Assembly (NCBI GenBank): GCA_002298995.1
Contig: DBMO01000037.1
Location: forward strand, 1 to 64,000
Length of the DNA stretch: 64,000 nucleotides
Origin: Desulfarculales bacterium UBA696
GTDB taxonomy: Bacteria; Desulfobacterota; Syntrophobacteria; Syntrophobacterales; Syntrophobacteraceae
Direction of reading: 5' to 3'
Shown here: positions 17,465 to 26,606 of the stretch, in pieces
Position numbering within the stretch: position 1 is the stretch's first letter
How the letters are laid out: each line of letters opens with the position of its first letter
The notes under the pieces: generated by a model
Told to the model about the DNA's origin: nothing
The model's database searches: none
The model's input: only the letters and a program-made list of their open reading frames with translations
Translations under genes and position numbers: made by a program

Positions 17465-17710
17465 CTACAGAGTGTGTATCGTCGTGTACGGCAACAGAGC
17501 TATCTGGCGGGCCCTCTTTATGGCCAGCGTCAGTTCGCGCTGATGTTTTGCGCAGTTGCCCGAAATTCTTCTCGGGACGATCTTGCCGCGTTCGGTAACG
17601 AAGTAACGCAATGTTTTCGAATCTTTGTAGTCTATATGAAGATCGGAATCTACACAGAAACGGCAAATTTTGCGCCGAGCAAATGTTCGTCTTTTTCGCC
17701 TGACAGCCAT
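17465..17710 (-). CDS. rpsR: 30S ribosomal protein bS18
   Basis: An 81-aa basic protein. The [14 protein letters not shown] start and the [20 protein letters not shown] core are diagnostic of bS18, which binds next to bS6 in the 30S platform. Cys residues in the N-terminal CRFC and SGNC positions suggest the zinc-type form. It lies 42 bp downstream of rpsF in the same transcript. Confidence 0.96.
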   Translation of the reverse strand: MAVRRKRRTFARRKICRFCVDSDLHIDYKDSKTLRYFVTERGKIVPRRISGNCAKHQRELTLAIKRARQIALLPYTTIHTL

Positions 17711-17752
17711 CGTTTTCCTCTCGTTTCTCTTATCCCATCAGATCGGGGTCTG

Positions 17753-18226
17753 TTATTCCTCTTCCTCTTCGTCCTCTTCGCCGCCTTCGGGGAATTCCTC
17801 CTCGTCAAAATCGGCGGGCATCTCCTCTTCTCCCTCTGCAAGGGAAGCCTTCCTGGCTTCTTCGTCCTCGTCGAATGAAGGAGCGGCAGCGGCTGCTGCA
17901 GCTGCGGCCTTGCGTTCCCTTTCCTTCTCGGGATCGAAGCGTTCGTCAAGCTTTACCGTTATGAATTTGAGGACACGCTCATCGATGCGAAGGTTGCGCT
18001 CGAGCTCGGCCACCATGTCAGGCCCTCCGGAGTATTCCATCAGGACGTACAGGCCGCGCGTGCGCTTGCGGATCGGGTAGGCGAGCTTTCGCTTACCCCA
18101 TGGAGTGTAGGTGAGGACTTCGCCCCCGTTGGTCGAGACGATTGACTGGACTTTGGCGTCGACTACCGAATTTGTCTCGTCAGGTAGGTCCGGATCGACG
18201 ATAAAAAAGGTCTCGTACTTGCGCAT
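17753..18226 (-). CDS. rpsF: 30S ribosomal protein bS6 with long acidic tail
   Basis: A 157-aa protein. Residues 1-100 are a normal bS6 fold (MRKYETFFIVDPDL, YPIRKRTRGLYVLMEY). A tail of some 55 residues follows: a run of about nine alanines and then almost only Glu and Asp with few Ala/Pro/Phe. E. coli bS6 also ends in glutamates added by RimK, so a genome-encoded acidic tail may replace that. ATG 18226 is preferred to 18259 because GGAGATCA precedes it and MRKYETF is the family start. Confidence 0.95.
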   Translation of the reverse strand: MRKYETFFIVDPDLPDETNSVVDAKVQSIVSTNGGEVLTYTPWGKRKLAYPIRKRTRGLYVLMEYSGGPDMVAELERNLRIDERVLKFITVKLDERFDPEKERERKAAAAAAAAAPSFDEDEEARKASLAEGEEEMPADFDEEEFPEGGEEDEEEEE

Positions 18227-18299
18227 TTGATCTCCTCTCGGATTATTTAGCCCCCTCATCCAATGGAAGGAGCAAGGAGTGATTGTTTGGAACAGAATC

Positions 18300-18328
18300 T
18301 ACTAACACATCTGGTCAGTCATGGTCAA
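18300..18328 (-). promoter_or_regulatory. Candidate sigma-70 promoter for rpsF operon
   Basis: On the minus strand TTGACC (18323-18328) and TTAGTA (18300-18305) are 17 bp apart, about 75 bp upstream of the rpsF start. The -35 match is good and the -10 is modest. Confidence 0.4.
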
Positions 18329-18382
18329 CCCCCAAAGGATTCGCATGTATCAACAGATGCCATTGCAATATCGGGCTTAATT

Positions 18383-18412
18383 TTGACAAGAGGGGGTCAA
18401 GACAGGTATACT
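18383..18412 (+). promoter_or_regulatory. Sigma-70 promoter for the aldolase cluster
   Basis: TTGACA (18383-18388) and TATACT (18407-18412) are separated by 18 bp. The -35 overlaps an inverted repeat TTGAC/GTCAA (18383-18400) which could be a repressor site. The leader to the first start codon at 18527 is about 110 nt. Confidence 0.6.
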
Positions 18413-18526
18413 TAAAGCCAGAGCGGTGTCTACCGCATTTCTTTATGATAAATTGCCCATGCCGGCACTGCGCGATGAAGTTTTTGAACATCTTTCAGAC
18501 ATATTCACCATGAAGGGAGCTAAACA

Positions 18527-19426
18527 ATGGCTGACATGGACGGGGTCAGGGAGGCGAAAAAGTTTTATGTCGATGTGCCCCAAAGGATGGATGGATTTTT
18601 CCTTAAAGGTTCCGGGTCCCTCGACTGGGGAATGAAAAATCGGCTCTCGAGGATCTTTAACCCGGAAACCGGCCGAACGGTGATGCTTGCAATCGATCAC
18701 GGTTATTTTCAAGGGCCGACCACCGGCCTTGAGCGAATTGACATAAATATTTTGCCGCTGGTGCCCTATGCGGATTCGCTAATGCTGACGCGAGGGATTC
18801 TAAGGAGCATCGTCCCGCCTTCAGCCCCAAAATCCACCGTGCTCAGGGTTTCGGGTGGGACAAGCATACTAAAGGAACTCTCGAACGAAGACATTGCTGT
18901 GGATATCGAGGAATCGATAAGGCTCAATTCCTGTGCAATGGCGGTTCAGGTCTTCATCGGAGGAGAGTTCGAAAGGCAGTCGATAATAAACATGACCAGG
19001 ATGGTTGACCTCGGGAGCCGCTACGGCATTCCGACCCTTGCCGTGACCGCCGTTGGAAAGGACATGGTCCGCGACGCTCAATATTTCAGGCTGGCGACCA
19101 GGATTTGCGCCGAGCTTGGCGCCCACTTCGTGAAAACCTATTTTGTTGAAGAGGGGTTTGAGACGGTTACTGCCTCCTGCCCCGTGCCAATTGTCATGGC
19201 AGGCGGCAAGAAGCTGCCGGAGTTGGAGGCCCTTACAATGGCATATAATGCGGTGCAGCAGGGAGCGGCGGGAGTCGACATGGGGCGTAACATCTTCCAG
19301 TCCGATTCCCCCACTTCGATGATCCAGGCCGTTCGGGCCGTCGTACATGCAAATGAAACTCCCGCCAAGGCCCTGGATCTCTACAACACCCTCAAGAATG
19401 AAGCCAAAGCATCTGCCAGGCGATAG
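18527..19426 (+). CDS. LsrF/DeoC-family class I aldolase
   Basis: A 299-aa TIM-barrel Schiff-base aldolase. The [12 protein letters not shown] opening, the GAHFVKTYF strand containing the probable Schiff-base Lys, and the VMAGGKK phosphate-binding end place it with LsrF (AI-2 degradation thiolase) and the archaeal aldolases that make the ADH precursor of the alternative shikimate route. The rest of an lsr operon is absent, so autoinducer breakdown is not implied. ATG 18527 follows AAGGGAGCTAAACA. Its stop is 4 bp before the zinc dehydrogenase start. Confidence 0.8.
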   Translation: MADMDGVREAKKFYVDVPQRMDGFFLKGSGSLDWGMKNRLSRIFNPETGRTVMLAIDHGYFQGPTTGLERIDINILPLVPYADSLMLTRGILRSIVPPSAPKSTVLRVSGGTSILKELSNEDIAVDIEESIRLNSCAMAVQVFIGGEFERQSIINMTRMVDLGSRYGIPTLAVTAVGKDMVRDAQYFRLATRICAELGAHFVKTYFVEEGFETVTASCPVPIVMAGGKKLPELEALTMAYNAVQQGAAGVDMGRNIFQSDSPTSMIQAVRAVVHANETPAKALDLYNTLKNEAKASARR

Positions 19427-19430
19427 TGGA

Positions 19431-20462
19431 ATGAAAATGAGGGTTTCCTACTGGCATAACAACAGGGACATTCGAATAGAAGAGGTCCCGACGCCGCGCC
19501 CAGGTCCCGGTGAAATGCTCGTTAAGGTCATTTCGTGCGGCATCTGCGGGAGCGACATCGTTGAATGGTACCGACTCCCGAGGGCCCCGTTGGTGCAGGG
19601 CCATGAAATAGGGGCCGAGGTGATCTCGACCGGTGATGGGGTTGGCAGGTACAAGCCGGGCGACAGGGTCTTTATCGCGCCCAAGGTGCCGTGCATGGAA
19701 TGCGGCTACTGCAGGGGAGGCCATTATCCGCAATGCACGGAAATCAAGGTCAGGCTGCCGGGTGGATTCGCCGAATATATCCTCGTTTCCGACGCCCTGG
19801 TACAAAAAGGAACTTACCTGCTGCCGGAGAACATCTCATACGACCGGAGCACCTTTATCGAACCCCTTGCCTGTGCCGTTAGGGCGCAGAAGCTTGCAGG
19901 AGTCTCGTCCGGTCAGACCGTTATCATATTTGGGTGTGGAATGTCCGGTCTTCTTCACGTGAAGCTTGCAAGGGCGAAGGGGTGCAGGGTCGTTGTAACC
20001 GACGTCAACGCAAAGCGGCTCGAATTTGCCCGGCGCATCGGCGCCGATATTTCAATTGATGCAGCCGAGGACGTTCCCGGCCGGCTCGTTTCGGGATCGG
20101 GCAAAAAGGCGGACGCGGTAATTTTATCTACATCCGCCCTCCCGGCGGTCGAGCAGGCATGGAAATGCGTGGATAAAGGCGGCGCCGTCGTATTTTTTGC
20201 CGTTCCCGGCCCCGACAAGAGCGTCACCGTGCCCATAAACGATTTCTGGACGAAAGAGATACGGATACTGACATCCTACTATTGCGGACCCCCGGACATC
20301 GAGGATGCAATCGAGCTTATCCAGTCCGCAAAAATTAAAGTTGATGATTTGATCACGCACCGGCTGCCGCTCGACCGGATCGCGGAAGGATTTCGGCTTG
20401 TAATTGACGGGACGGATTGCATCAAAGTGATAATCCGGCCAAACGATGTGTCCACCTCTTGA
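19431..20462 (+). CDS. Zinc-dependent medium-chain alcohol dehydrogenase
   Basis: A 343-aa MDR enzyme that oxidises an alcohol or polyol with NAD(P). Catalytic zinc ligands are in SCGICGSD and GHEIGAE, the structural zinc site is the four-Cys loop PCMECGYCRGGHYPQC, and the Rossmann motif is GCGMSGLLH. Start ATG 19431 (MKMRVSYW) is chosen because the open frame further upstream lies inside the preceding gene. The operon context (aldolases on both sides) suggests a sugar or polyol phosphate pathway, with the substrate unknown. Sorbitol- or threonine-dehydrogenase-like relatives are possible. Confidence 0.85.
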   Translation: MKMRVSYWHNNRDIRIEEVPTPRPGPGEMLVKVISCGICGSDIVEWYRLPRAPLVQGHEIGAEVISTGDGVGRYKPGDRVFIAPKVPCMECGYCRGGHYPQCTEIKVRLPGGFAEYILVSDALVQKGTYLLPENISYDRSTFIEPLACAVRAQKLAGVSSGQTVIIFGCGMSGLLHVKLARAKGCRVVVTDVNAKRLEFARRIGADISIDAAEDVPGRLVSGSGKKADAVILSTSALPAVEQAWKCVDKGGAVVFFAVPGPDKSVTVPINDFWTKEIRILTSYYCGPPDIEDAIELIQSAKIKVDDLITHRLPLDRIAEGFRLVIDGTDCIKVIIRPNDVSTS

Positions 20463-20490
20463 TAATTTCCCGCCTCGGATGGGAGTGCTA

Positions 20491-20871
20491 ATGAATCTGT
20501 TGCACGTTGCCCTTGCCTGCAGCTCGGAAGAAAATTCGGACAGGTTCTACCGGGATCTTCTTGGTCTTACCAAGTCGGCTTCCAGGGTCCTTCCCGCGGC
20601 GCTTTCCAGCGCAATATTCGGAATCGATTCCGAAATGAAGATGATAAATTACTCGGACGGACCCATATACTTTGAAATTTTCATCAAAAAAGGGGAGCAG
20701 GACGGATCCGCCCGAGTGGGGCATTGTTGCATTGAAATAAATGATATTTCAGAATTTCTGGATCGATGCCGAAATATGGGCGTGAAGGTTGTGCAGGTCC
20801 CGAAGGGTGAATCCGTGGTTACATTTATAAGCGACTATGACGGAAATCTTTTCGAAATCAAACAAAGATGA
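20491..20871 (+). CDS. VOC-family (glyoxalase-like) protein
   Basis: A 126-aa protein with the beta-alpha-beta-beta-beta repeats of the vicinal oxygen chelate fold: HVALACSSEENSDRFYRDLLGL at the start (shown here as a pattern of strand then helix) and ISDYDGNLFEI at the end with a possible metal-ligand Glu. It may be an isomerase, epimerase or lyase acting on an intermediate of the aldolase cluster. ATG 20491, with GGGAG 5 nt upstream, is preferred over 20479 and 20446. Confidence 0.65.
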   Translation: MNLLHVALACSSEENSDRFYRDLLGLTKSASRVLPAALSSAIFGIDSEMKMINYSDGPIYFEIFIKKGEQDGSARVGHCCIEINDISEFLDRCRNMGVKVVQVPKGESVVTFISDYDGNLFEIKQR

Positions 20872-20902
20872 AATCTTCCAAAAAAGGCAGGAGATGACTT
20901 CC

Positions 20903-22186
20903 ATGACTCAAAGAGGAACTGCAACCCCGGAATTTGAGAAAGCGCTCGAAATTGGCCGCCCGCCCAATGTTGTTCGGCTCTTCCCCAATTCCAGGGCCCT
21001 CATAGTAAGCGGCAAGGTAATAGACCGCGCTCTGCTCGCCAAAGGGAAGGCCATGACGATTGCGGCAAACGGCCGCAACTACTGGGGCATCCGAGGTGCT
21101 CTAATGGCTGCTCAGCGGGCCAATGCGGCTATCATTGTCGAAATCGCGAAGTCCGAGGGCGGCACAAGCGCCTACTGCGCGACGAACTCATGGAACATTG
21201 CCGCCCAGGTCGATGAGATCATGAATGAACTTGGCCTGACGATACCGGTGGCCGTCCACGCCGATCACTACGGCATTAAGGGCCGCAAAGACATCGATAC
21301 GGCTAAAATCGAAATTCCCTCGATGTTCGACGCCGGCATCACCTCCATCGCCATAGACGCCTCACACCTGCCAGACGATGAAAACCTTCTGGCTAACCTT
21401 GAACTGAATCCATATTTTCCAAAATGGGCAGGCTACGAAACCGAGGTTGGGGAAATAAAGGGCAAGGAAGGTCTTTCGACGGTAGAGGAGGCCCTTTTTC
21501 TGATCCAGGGCCTTAACGCGCATAATATCTTTCCGGACTGGATAGCTCTCAACAACGGCACGACCCACGGCATCGAGGCGAGCGAGACCGGAATACAGGT
21601 TCCACTGACAATTGAGATCCATGAGGCGCTCGCCAAATACAAGGTCTCGGGCGCCCAGCACGGCACTTCGGGAAACAGCAGTGAGCGGCTGAGAAGAATT
21701 GCGACCGAGACACACACGACCAAGGCAAACGTTGCGACCGCCCTTCAGATGCTCACCTGGGGCGTAAAGGTAAATGAGTACGGGAATGCCTACCTGGACG
21801 ATAACGGCGAGTTTGTGAAGCTGCCCGACAAAGGGGTAACAGATGCGTTGTGGGCTGAAATGGCGGCCCATGCCAAGGAAAAGGGGCTCAAAAAGGGAGA
21901 TTACAAGAAGCTCAATCTTCCCTTCGATAATAAAATGCACGCACAGGCGCGAGAAATACGGGACCGTATGGCAAAGGGCGTCGAAGATTTTGTCTACGAC
22001 CTGCTGACAAACGTATTTTACGCAGCCGACACGGCGCCTCTCGGAATAGAAGCCATTCTCAAGGCCGGTTCCTATGACCTGGGCTCGAAAGCCACCCGGA
22101 TCGAAGATCCGGCGCAATGGACCGAAGACCGGATAAAGTCAGGGGCCAAAAAGAAGCTGAAAAGCGATAAGACCTACGAAGATTGA
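20903..22186 (+). CDS. Class II fructose-bisphosphate-type aldolase, large form
   Basis: A 427-aa zinc-dependent aldolase-like protein. The HADHYG motif (about residue 118) gives the catalytic Asp and a zinc ligand, and further histidines are in NNGTTHGIE and SGAQHGTSGN. It is about 70 residues longer than normal FbaA and unlike the second class II enzyme at 60609. ATG 20903 is chosen because GGCAGGAG lies 9 nt upstream. It ends the four-gene cluster; a bidirectional terminator follows. Substrate could be fructose 1,6-bisphosphate or a related ketose phosphate. Confidence 0.8.
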   Translation: MTQRGTATPEFEKALEIGRPPNVVRLFPNSRALIVSGKVIDRALLAKGKAMTIAANGRNYWGIRGALMAAQRANAAIIVEIAKSEGGTSAYCATNSWNIAAQVDEIMNELGLTIPVAVHADHYGIKGRKDIDTAKIEIPSMFDAGITSIAIDASHLPDDENLLANLELNPYFPKWAGYETEVGEIKGKEGLSTVEEALFLIQGLNAHNIFPDWIALNNGTTHGIEASETGIQVPLTIEIHEALAKYKVSGAQHGTSGNSSERLRRIATETHTTKANVATALQMLTWGVKVNEYGNAYLDDNGEFVKLPDKGVTDALWAEMAAHAKEKGLKKGDYKKLNLPFDNKMHAQAREIRDRMAKGVEDFVYDLLTNVFYAADTAPLGIEAILKAGSYDLGSKATRIEDPAQWTEDRIKSGAKKKLKSDKTYED

Positions 22187-22236
22187 CGGTTTTGCAGGTT
22201 GAGCGCTACTGGAACTCAATCTGCGGGTGGTAATAG

Positions 22237-22288
22237 AAAAAAGCGAAACCCAACATCCGGCTGCCGGAGTGTTGGGTTTCGCTTTTTT
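22237..22288. terminator. Strong bidirectional intrinsic terminator
   Basis: The sequence aaaaaagcgaaacccaaca pairs perfectly with tgttgggtttcgctttttt around a 14-nt loop. With A-run before and T-run after, it should stop transcription on both strands, matching the convergent genes ending at 22186 (plus) and 22323 (minus). Confidence 0.92.
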
Positions 22289-22322
22289 ACGCTCAGGAAA
22301 CCGCGTCCTTTGAGTTGACCGG

Positions 22323-23498
22323 TTAGACAACCCCGCCTTTGCGAAATTCCTCGATCTGCCCGCCTGAATAGCCCATATCTTCCAGAATAGGCCGGGTATG
22401 TTCGCCAAGCTCGGGCGCGTGCGATTGTATCGAGCCGGGAGTTAGCGAAAATTTGGGAATTATGCCCAGTTGCTTGTAGGCCCCCCAGGTTTGGTGGACG
22501 AGATCCACGACCAGGCCGCGCGCTTTGGAGACCGGGTGATCCATTGCCTCGGCGAGATTGAGGATGGGCTCGCAGCAGCAATCGGCGGTAGCAAACATTT
22601 CGACACATTGCGAGAAAGTCTTTTGACGGAAAAAATCCGAGACGCTTTTAATGAAATCCTTCTGATGCTCTCCGGGCTCAAAGTAGTCGGGCCTGTCCCA
22701 ATCCGGCCTGCCGGCTGCCTTGCAGAAAGCCTTCCAGAATTGGGGTTCGAGGGCGCCGAGGCTGAAATGCCTCCCGTCGCTTGTCTCGTAGATGTTGTAG
22801 CAGGCAAATCCGTGGTTTAACATGTCGTCGCCCGGCGAGGGCACTTTGCCGTCAGCGATGAATTTTCCGTACCGCAGGCAGTTCCAGGCAAAAGCGCCGT
22901 CCGCCATTGAAACGTCGACGAATTGCCCCCGTCCCATGCGCTCGCGCGCAAGGAGCGCGGCCAAGATCCCGGAGAGTGCGAGGAGGCCGCCTCCACCGAG
23001 GTCGGCAATCTGTACGCCGGTAAGGGTCGGGGCCTCACGGCCGCTGTAGGAAAGTACTCCGTTAAGGGAAAGGTAATTTATGTCATGGCCGGCCCGCATT
23101 GTCAGCGGACCATCGGAGCCGTAGCCGGTTATCGCGCAGAAGACAAGCCGGGGATTAATTTTTTCCAGTTCCTCGAAACCGACGCCTAGCTTTTTCATTA
23201 CGCCGGGCCGGAAGCCTTCCAGCACGACGTCGGCCTCTGCGGCCAGCTTCTCAAAAATCAGCTTCCCCTCGGGACTTTTCAGGTTGAGGGTGAGCGACCT
23301 TTTGTTCCTGTTGAGAACAACATGAAACCCGCTGTTCCCGCCAATTTTAGGCTCCCACCAGCGTATGTAGTCACCCAGCTTGGGGTCTTCTACCTTGATT
23401 ACGTCCGCGCCCATGTCGGCCATGAGCATGGAACAGAACGGTCCGGGCAGAAGGCGTGAGAGGTCGAGCACTTTGATTCCGGTCAAAGCTCCTTCCAT
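22323..23498 (-). CDS. CaiB/BaiF-family (class III) CoA-transferase
   Basis: A 391-aa enzyme that moves CoA between carboxylic acids through an aspartyl-CoA thioester. The start GIKVLDLSRLLPGPFCSM, the MGADVIKVEDP segment and the DVSMADGAFAW region with the catalytic Asp are family hallmarks. Relatives handle carnitine, benzylsuccinate, bile acids, formate/oxalate or 2-methylacyl substrates; none is assignable from sequence alone. It stands by itself between a terminator and the heme genes. Confidence 0.88.
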   Translation of the reverse strand: MEGALTGIKVLDLSRLLPGPFCSMLMADMGADVIKVEDPKLGDYIRWWEPKIGGNSGFHVVLNRNKRSLTLNLKSPEGKLIFEKLAAEADVVLEGFRPGVMKKLGVGFEELEKINPRLVFCAITGYGSDGPLTMRAGHDINYLSLNGVLSYSGREAPTLTGVQIADLGGGGLLALSGILAALLARERMGRGQFVDVSMADGAFAWNCLRYGKFIADGKVPSPGDDMLNHGFACYNIYETSDGRHFSLGALEPQFWKAFCKAAGRPDWDRPDYFEPGEHQKDFIKSVSDFFRQKTFSQCVEMFATADCCCEPILNLAEAMDHPVSKARGLVVDLVHQTWGAYKQLGIIPKFSLTPGSIQSHAPELGEHTRPILEDMGYSGGQIEEFRKGGVV

Positions 23499-23542
23499 GA
23501 ATCCCTCCGGTTCTTAGGTGAGAGAATGATCCAGGTATGAAA

Positions 23543-25066
23543 TCAACGTGCGAAGTAGGATATTATCGAGTCAACCAGACCCCTGATCGTGTAGTCGGAT
23601 GGCATGATTGCCGTCTCCAGACCGAAGGATTTCGCGGTGTCGGCAGTTATCGGGCCGATGCAGGCGATTTTGGTCTTGTCCAGATGCGGCAGGATTTTCT
23701 CTTTCCCTAAAAGGCTGAAAAAGTTGGTGACGGTCGATGACGAAGTAAAGGTGAGGCAGTCAACTTCGCCGTTTTTGAAAAGTTCGGTGACCTCAGGTAC
23801 CTTTTCCGTTGGCAGGGTGGTCTCATAAGCAGGTACGATGTCAACCTGGGCACCCCATTCCCGGAGCTTGTCCGGCAGGATTTCACGGGCAACCATAGCC
23901 CGGGGCACGAGAAAGCGTTTTCCGCGGACGTTTTCCGCGGCCATTGCCTCGATTATGGCCTCGGCCCTGTATTCCGATGGCACGAGGTCGGGGCGAAGCA
24001 TCATATCCTGGAGCGCTTCAGCCGTTTTCGGGCCGATCGCCGCAAGGCGGACCCCGCTTAGCGCACGTGCGTCGAGACCAGCGGCAAGCAGCCTCTGCAT
24101 AAAGAAGCGAACCCCGTTAACGCTCGTAAAGATGGCCCAGTCATACTGGGAAAGGTTCTTTATGGCATCGTCGAGCGGCTGCCATGAAGGCGGGGGCGAA
24201 ATAGCAATTGTGGGAAATTCGATGCAGCGCGCTCCGAGGTCTTCCAATTCGGCCTTGAAGTCGCTTGCCTGCTCCCTTGCGCGGGTAATAACGACGGTGC
24301 GCCCGAAAAGGGGCCTCTTTTCGAACCAGTTGAGTTGATCGCGGCAGGTAACCACCTCGCCGACTACGATCAACGCGGGCGGCTTGAGGCCGGCCTCCTT
24401 TACCCTGGCGACGATGTTGGAGAGGGTCCCGGTTACGGTGCGCTGCTGCGATGTTGTCCCCCAGCGGATTAGAGCCACCGGGGTGTCGGCGGTCCTGCCG
24501 TTTTCGATGAGGTTCTTGCAGATCTCAGGCAGGTTCTTTACGCCCATAAAAAAGACAATTGTTCCCGATGCCGTCGCGAGCTTATCCCAGGCTATCTTTG
24601 TTTCACTGGAGTCCTTGTCGGACCTCTCATGCCCGGTGACAAAGGATATGCTGGCGGTGAAATCGCGATGGGAAAGCGGAATCCCCGCATAGGCCGGTAC
24701 CGCGACAGCGGCCGAAATGCCCGGAACGATCTCGAAGGGTATGCCGTTTTCAACCAGCACCATCGCTTCTTCGCCGCCTCGACCGAAAACGAACGGATCA
24801 CCGCCTTTGAGCCTAACGACCACGTTGTTACGCCCCTTTTCGACCAGGAGTGCGTTGATCCCATCCTGACTCAGGGTATGATCGCCGCCCTTTTTCCCGA
24901 CGTAGATTCGTTCGGCTCCTGCGGGGGCGTACCTGAGGAATTCCTCGTTTGCAAGGTAATCGAATATGACGACCTCTGCACGCTCGAGGACTTCCTTTCC
25001 GCGAATGGTGAGCAGGCCGGGGTCACCCGGTCCGGCGCCTACAAGATAGACTTTTCCCTTTTTCAC
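23543..25066 (-). CDS. Uroporphyrinogen-III C-methyltransferase / uroporphyrinogen-III synthase fusion
   Basis: A 507-aa two-domain enzyme. Residues about 1-245 are the SAM-dependent methylase CobA/SUMT (VYLVGAGPGDPGLLTIRG, LKGGDPFVFGRGGEE), which makes precorrin-2. Residues about 252-507 are HemD, which closes hydroxymethylbilane to uroporphyrinogen III. The fusion links ring closure to the siroheme/cobalamin/alternative heme branch, as in many clostridia and Desulfobacterota. It starts 18 bp after hemC and is surely co-transcribed. Confidence 0.95.
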   Translation of the reverse strand: MKKGKVYLVGAGPGDPGLLTIRGKEVLERAEVVIFDYLANEEFLRYAPAGAERIYVGKKGGDHTLSQDGINALLVEKGRNNVVVRLKGGDPFVFGRGGEEAMVLVENGIPFEIVPGISAAVAVPAYAGIPLSHRDFTASISFVTGHERSDKDSSETKIAWDKLATASGTIVFFMGVKNLPEICKNLIENGRTADTPVALIRWGTTSQQRTVTGTLSNIVARVKEAGLKPPALIVVGEVVTCRDQLNWFEKRPLFGRTVVITRAREQASDFKAELEDLGARCIEFPTIAISPPPSWQPLDDAIKNLSQYDWAIFTSVNGVRFFMQRLLAAGLDARALSGVRLAAIGPKTAEALQDMMLRPDLVPSEYRAEAIIEAMAAENVRGKRFLVPRAMVAREILPDKLREWGAQVDIVPAYETTLPTEKVPEVTELFKNGEVDCLTFTSSSTVTNFFSLLGKEKILPHLDKTKIACIGPITADTAKSFGLETAIMPSDYTIRGLVDSIISYFAR

Positions 25067-25084
25067 TGCGTTCTTCTAGTCCCT

Positions 25085-26047
25085 TCAGGTTTTAATCTCA
25101 GGTTCGAGCGGCTTGACCGAAGACTTATAGACTTCGTCCAGAATGCGCTTCGCGCCTGAACGGAGGAGTTCTGCCGCCACCCTCTTGCCAAGTTCGACCG
25201 CATCATTAACACCCGCGCATTGGTGCGACCGGAAGACTTCAGTTCCATCAAGTGATGCCACAATTCCGACCAGTTCGACGGAGTCTCCGGAGAGGCGCGC
25301 ATGTCCGCCAATCGGGACCTGGCAACCGCCTTCGAGTTCTTTTAAAAGGCTGCGTTCCGCCTGCACCGCAAAAGCGGTTTGGGGGTGATTGAGCGGCTCG
25401 AGGATTCTGGCGATTCTTTCGTCTCCGACCCTGCTCTCAATGCCCAGAGCGCCCTGGCCAATTGCCGGGACGAACTGTGCCGGATCTAAAAATGCCGATA
25501 TTTTGTCATTCCACCCCATGCGCCTGAGTCCGGCAGCAGCGAGGATTATGGCGTCGTATTGGCCCTCGTGCAGTTTTCGAATGCGTGTTTCGAGGTTTCC
25601 CCGAAGCATCCGGATTTCGAAATCGGGCCTCAGCTTGAGTATCTGGGCTGCGCGCCGAAGACTGCTGGTGCCGATTATGGCGCCCTTGGGAAGGTCCGCG
25701 ATATCTTTCCCCTGCCGCATGATGAGCACGTCACGTGGGTCTTCACGCTCCGGAACCGCGCCAATCTGAAGACCCTCGGGCAAAACGGCCGGAACGTCTT
25801 TCATGCTATGAACGGCCAGGTCGACCGATCCATCGAGCAGAGCGTCTTCTATTTCCTTGACGAAAAGCCCCTTGCCGCCGACCTTCGCCAGTGGTACGTC
25901 GGTTATCTTGTCCCCGGTTGTCTTGATTACCTGGAGTTCGACGGAGATTTCCGGCCAGAGATTTTCCAGCGTGTCTTTTATCATCCCGCTTTGCTGCAGC
26001 GCTAGCATGCTCCCGCGGGTCCCGATGCGAATGATTTCTTTTGCCAA
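25085..26047 (-). CDS. hemC: Hydroxymethylbilane synthase (porphobilinogen deaminase)
   Basis: A 320-aa enzyme that condenses four porphobilinogens. It shows IRIGTRGSMLALQQS at the N terminus, the substrate-binding VHSMKDVP and the cofactor-attachment Cys in LEGGCQVPIGGHA. Length is normal. It is the first gene of the hemC-cobA/hemD pair. Confidence 0.96.
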   Translation of the reverse strand: MAKEIIRIGTRGSMLALQQSGMIKDTLENLWPEISVELQVIKTTGDKITDVPLAKVGGKGLFVKEIEDALLDGSVDLAVHSMKDVPAVLPEGLQIGAVPEREDPRDVLIMRQGKDIADLPKGAIIGTSSLRRAAQILKLRPDFEIRMLRGNLETRIRKLHEGQYDAIILAAAGLRRMGWNDKISAFLDPAQFVPAIGQGALGIESRVGDERIARILEPLNHPQTAFAVQAERSLLKELEGGCQVPIGGHARLSGDSVELVGIVASLDGTEVFRSHQCAGVNDAVELGKRVAAELLRSGAKRILDEVYKSSVKPLEPEIKT

Positions 26048-26132
26048 ATTTTACCTCGTTTGGTCTTAAGGTTGCCCTTGAGCAACACGGGGGGGGAAGC
26101 AAGGCTGCCCCCGCCTATATAATTTCAGAGGA

Positions 26133-26366
26133 TTAATGACAGCTTGCGCAGCTTCCGCCAGCGCAACTAGAGCATCCCGATGCCCCGGTACCCATCCGAC
26201 TGCTAGCCGCGCCCTTATCTCCTCCGCTCTTGAACCCGCACACGGACATCAACTTCTGAACTTCGGCGGATTGGCACTTCGGACAGGAAACGGCCTCATC
26301 GCTTCTGAAAACAAGCTTTTCGAACTGCTCACAACACTTGCAGCACGTATACTCAAAAATTGGCAT
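26133..26366 (-). CDS. FmdB-type zinc ribbon protein
   Basis: A 77-aa protein. Residues 1-45 follow the FmdB putative regulatory pattern MPIFEYTCxxC then VSCPKC, a four-Cys zinc ribbon. The rest is a Gly/Ser/Cys-rich tail ending CSSCAGGSCASCH, which may bind metal. FmdB proteins are common in anaerobes and have no settled role. It lies upstream of hemC with an 85-bp gap. Confidence 0.75.
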   Translation of the reverse strand: MPIFEYTCCKCCEQFEKLVFRSDEAVSCPKCQSAEVQKLMSVCGFKSGGDKGAASSRMGTGASGCSSCAGGSCASCH

Positions 26367-26390
26367 TTTTCAACCTCCAGGATGAAAAAA

Positions 26391-26500
26391 AATTAAGAAT
26401 TTAGGAATTTAGGGATTGGGGATCAGCCGGTTCCGGCGACGCTACCACCAGGCAAACGCTAATTCCCTAATTCCTCAATCCCTAAATTCCTCAATTCCTG
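26391..26500. repeat. Inverted A/T-G repeat, 16-bp perfect arms
   Basis: The arms AGGAATTTAGGGATTG (26403-26418) and CAATCCCTAAATTCCT (26476-26491) are exact reverse complements, inside longer degenerate tracts of the same unit on both sides. The 26367-26606 interval otherwise contains no gene. Related direct units occur at 6181-6233 and 11232-11262. Confidence 0.7.
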
Positions 26501-26606
26501 ATTGTAAGTTCCTAAACCGGCCCTAAGCATAACATGCCGGTGAATTACGTCCAGCATTTAACGGTGACAGCACCTCTAAGTATAAGAATTTCGCCGGGTT
26601 GATGTA

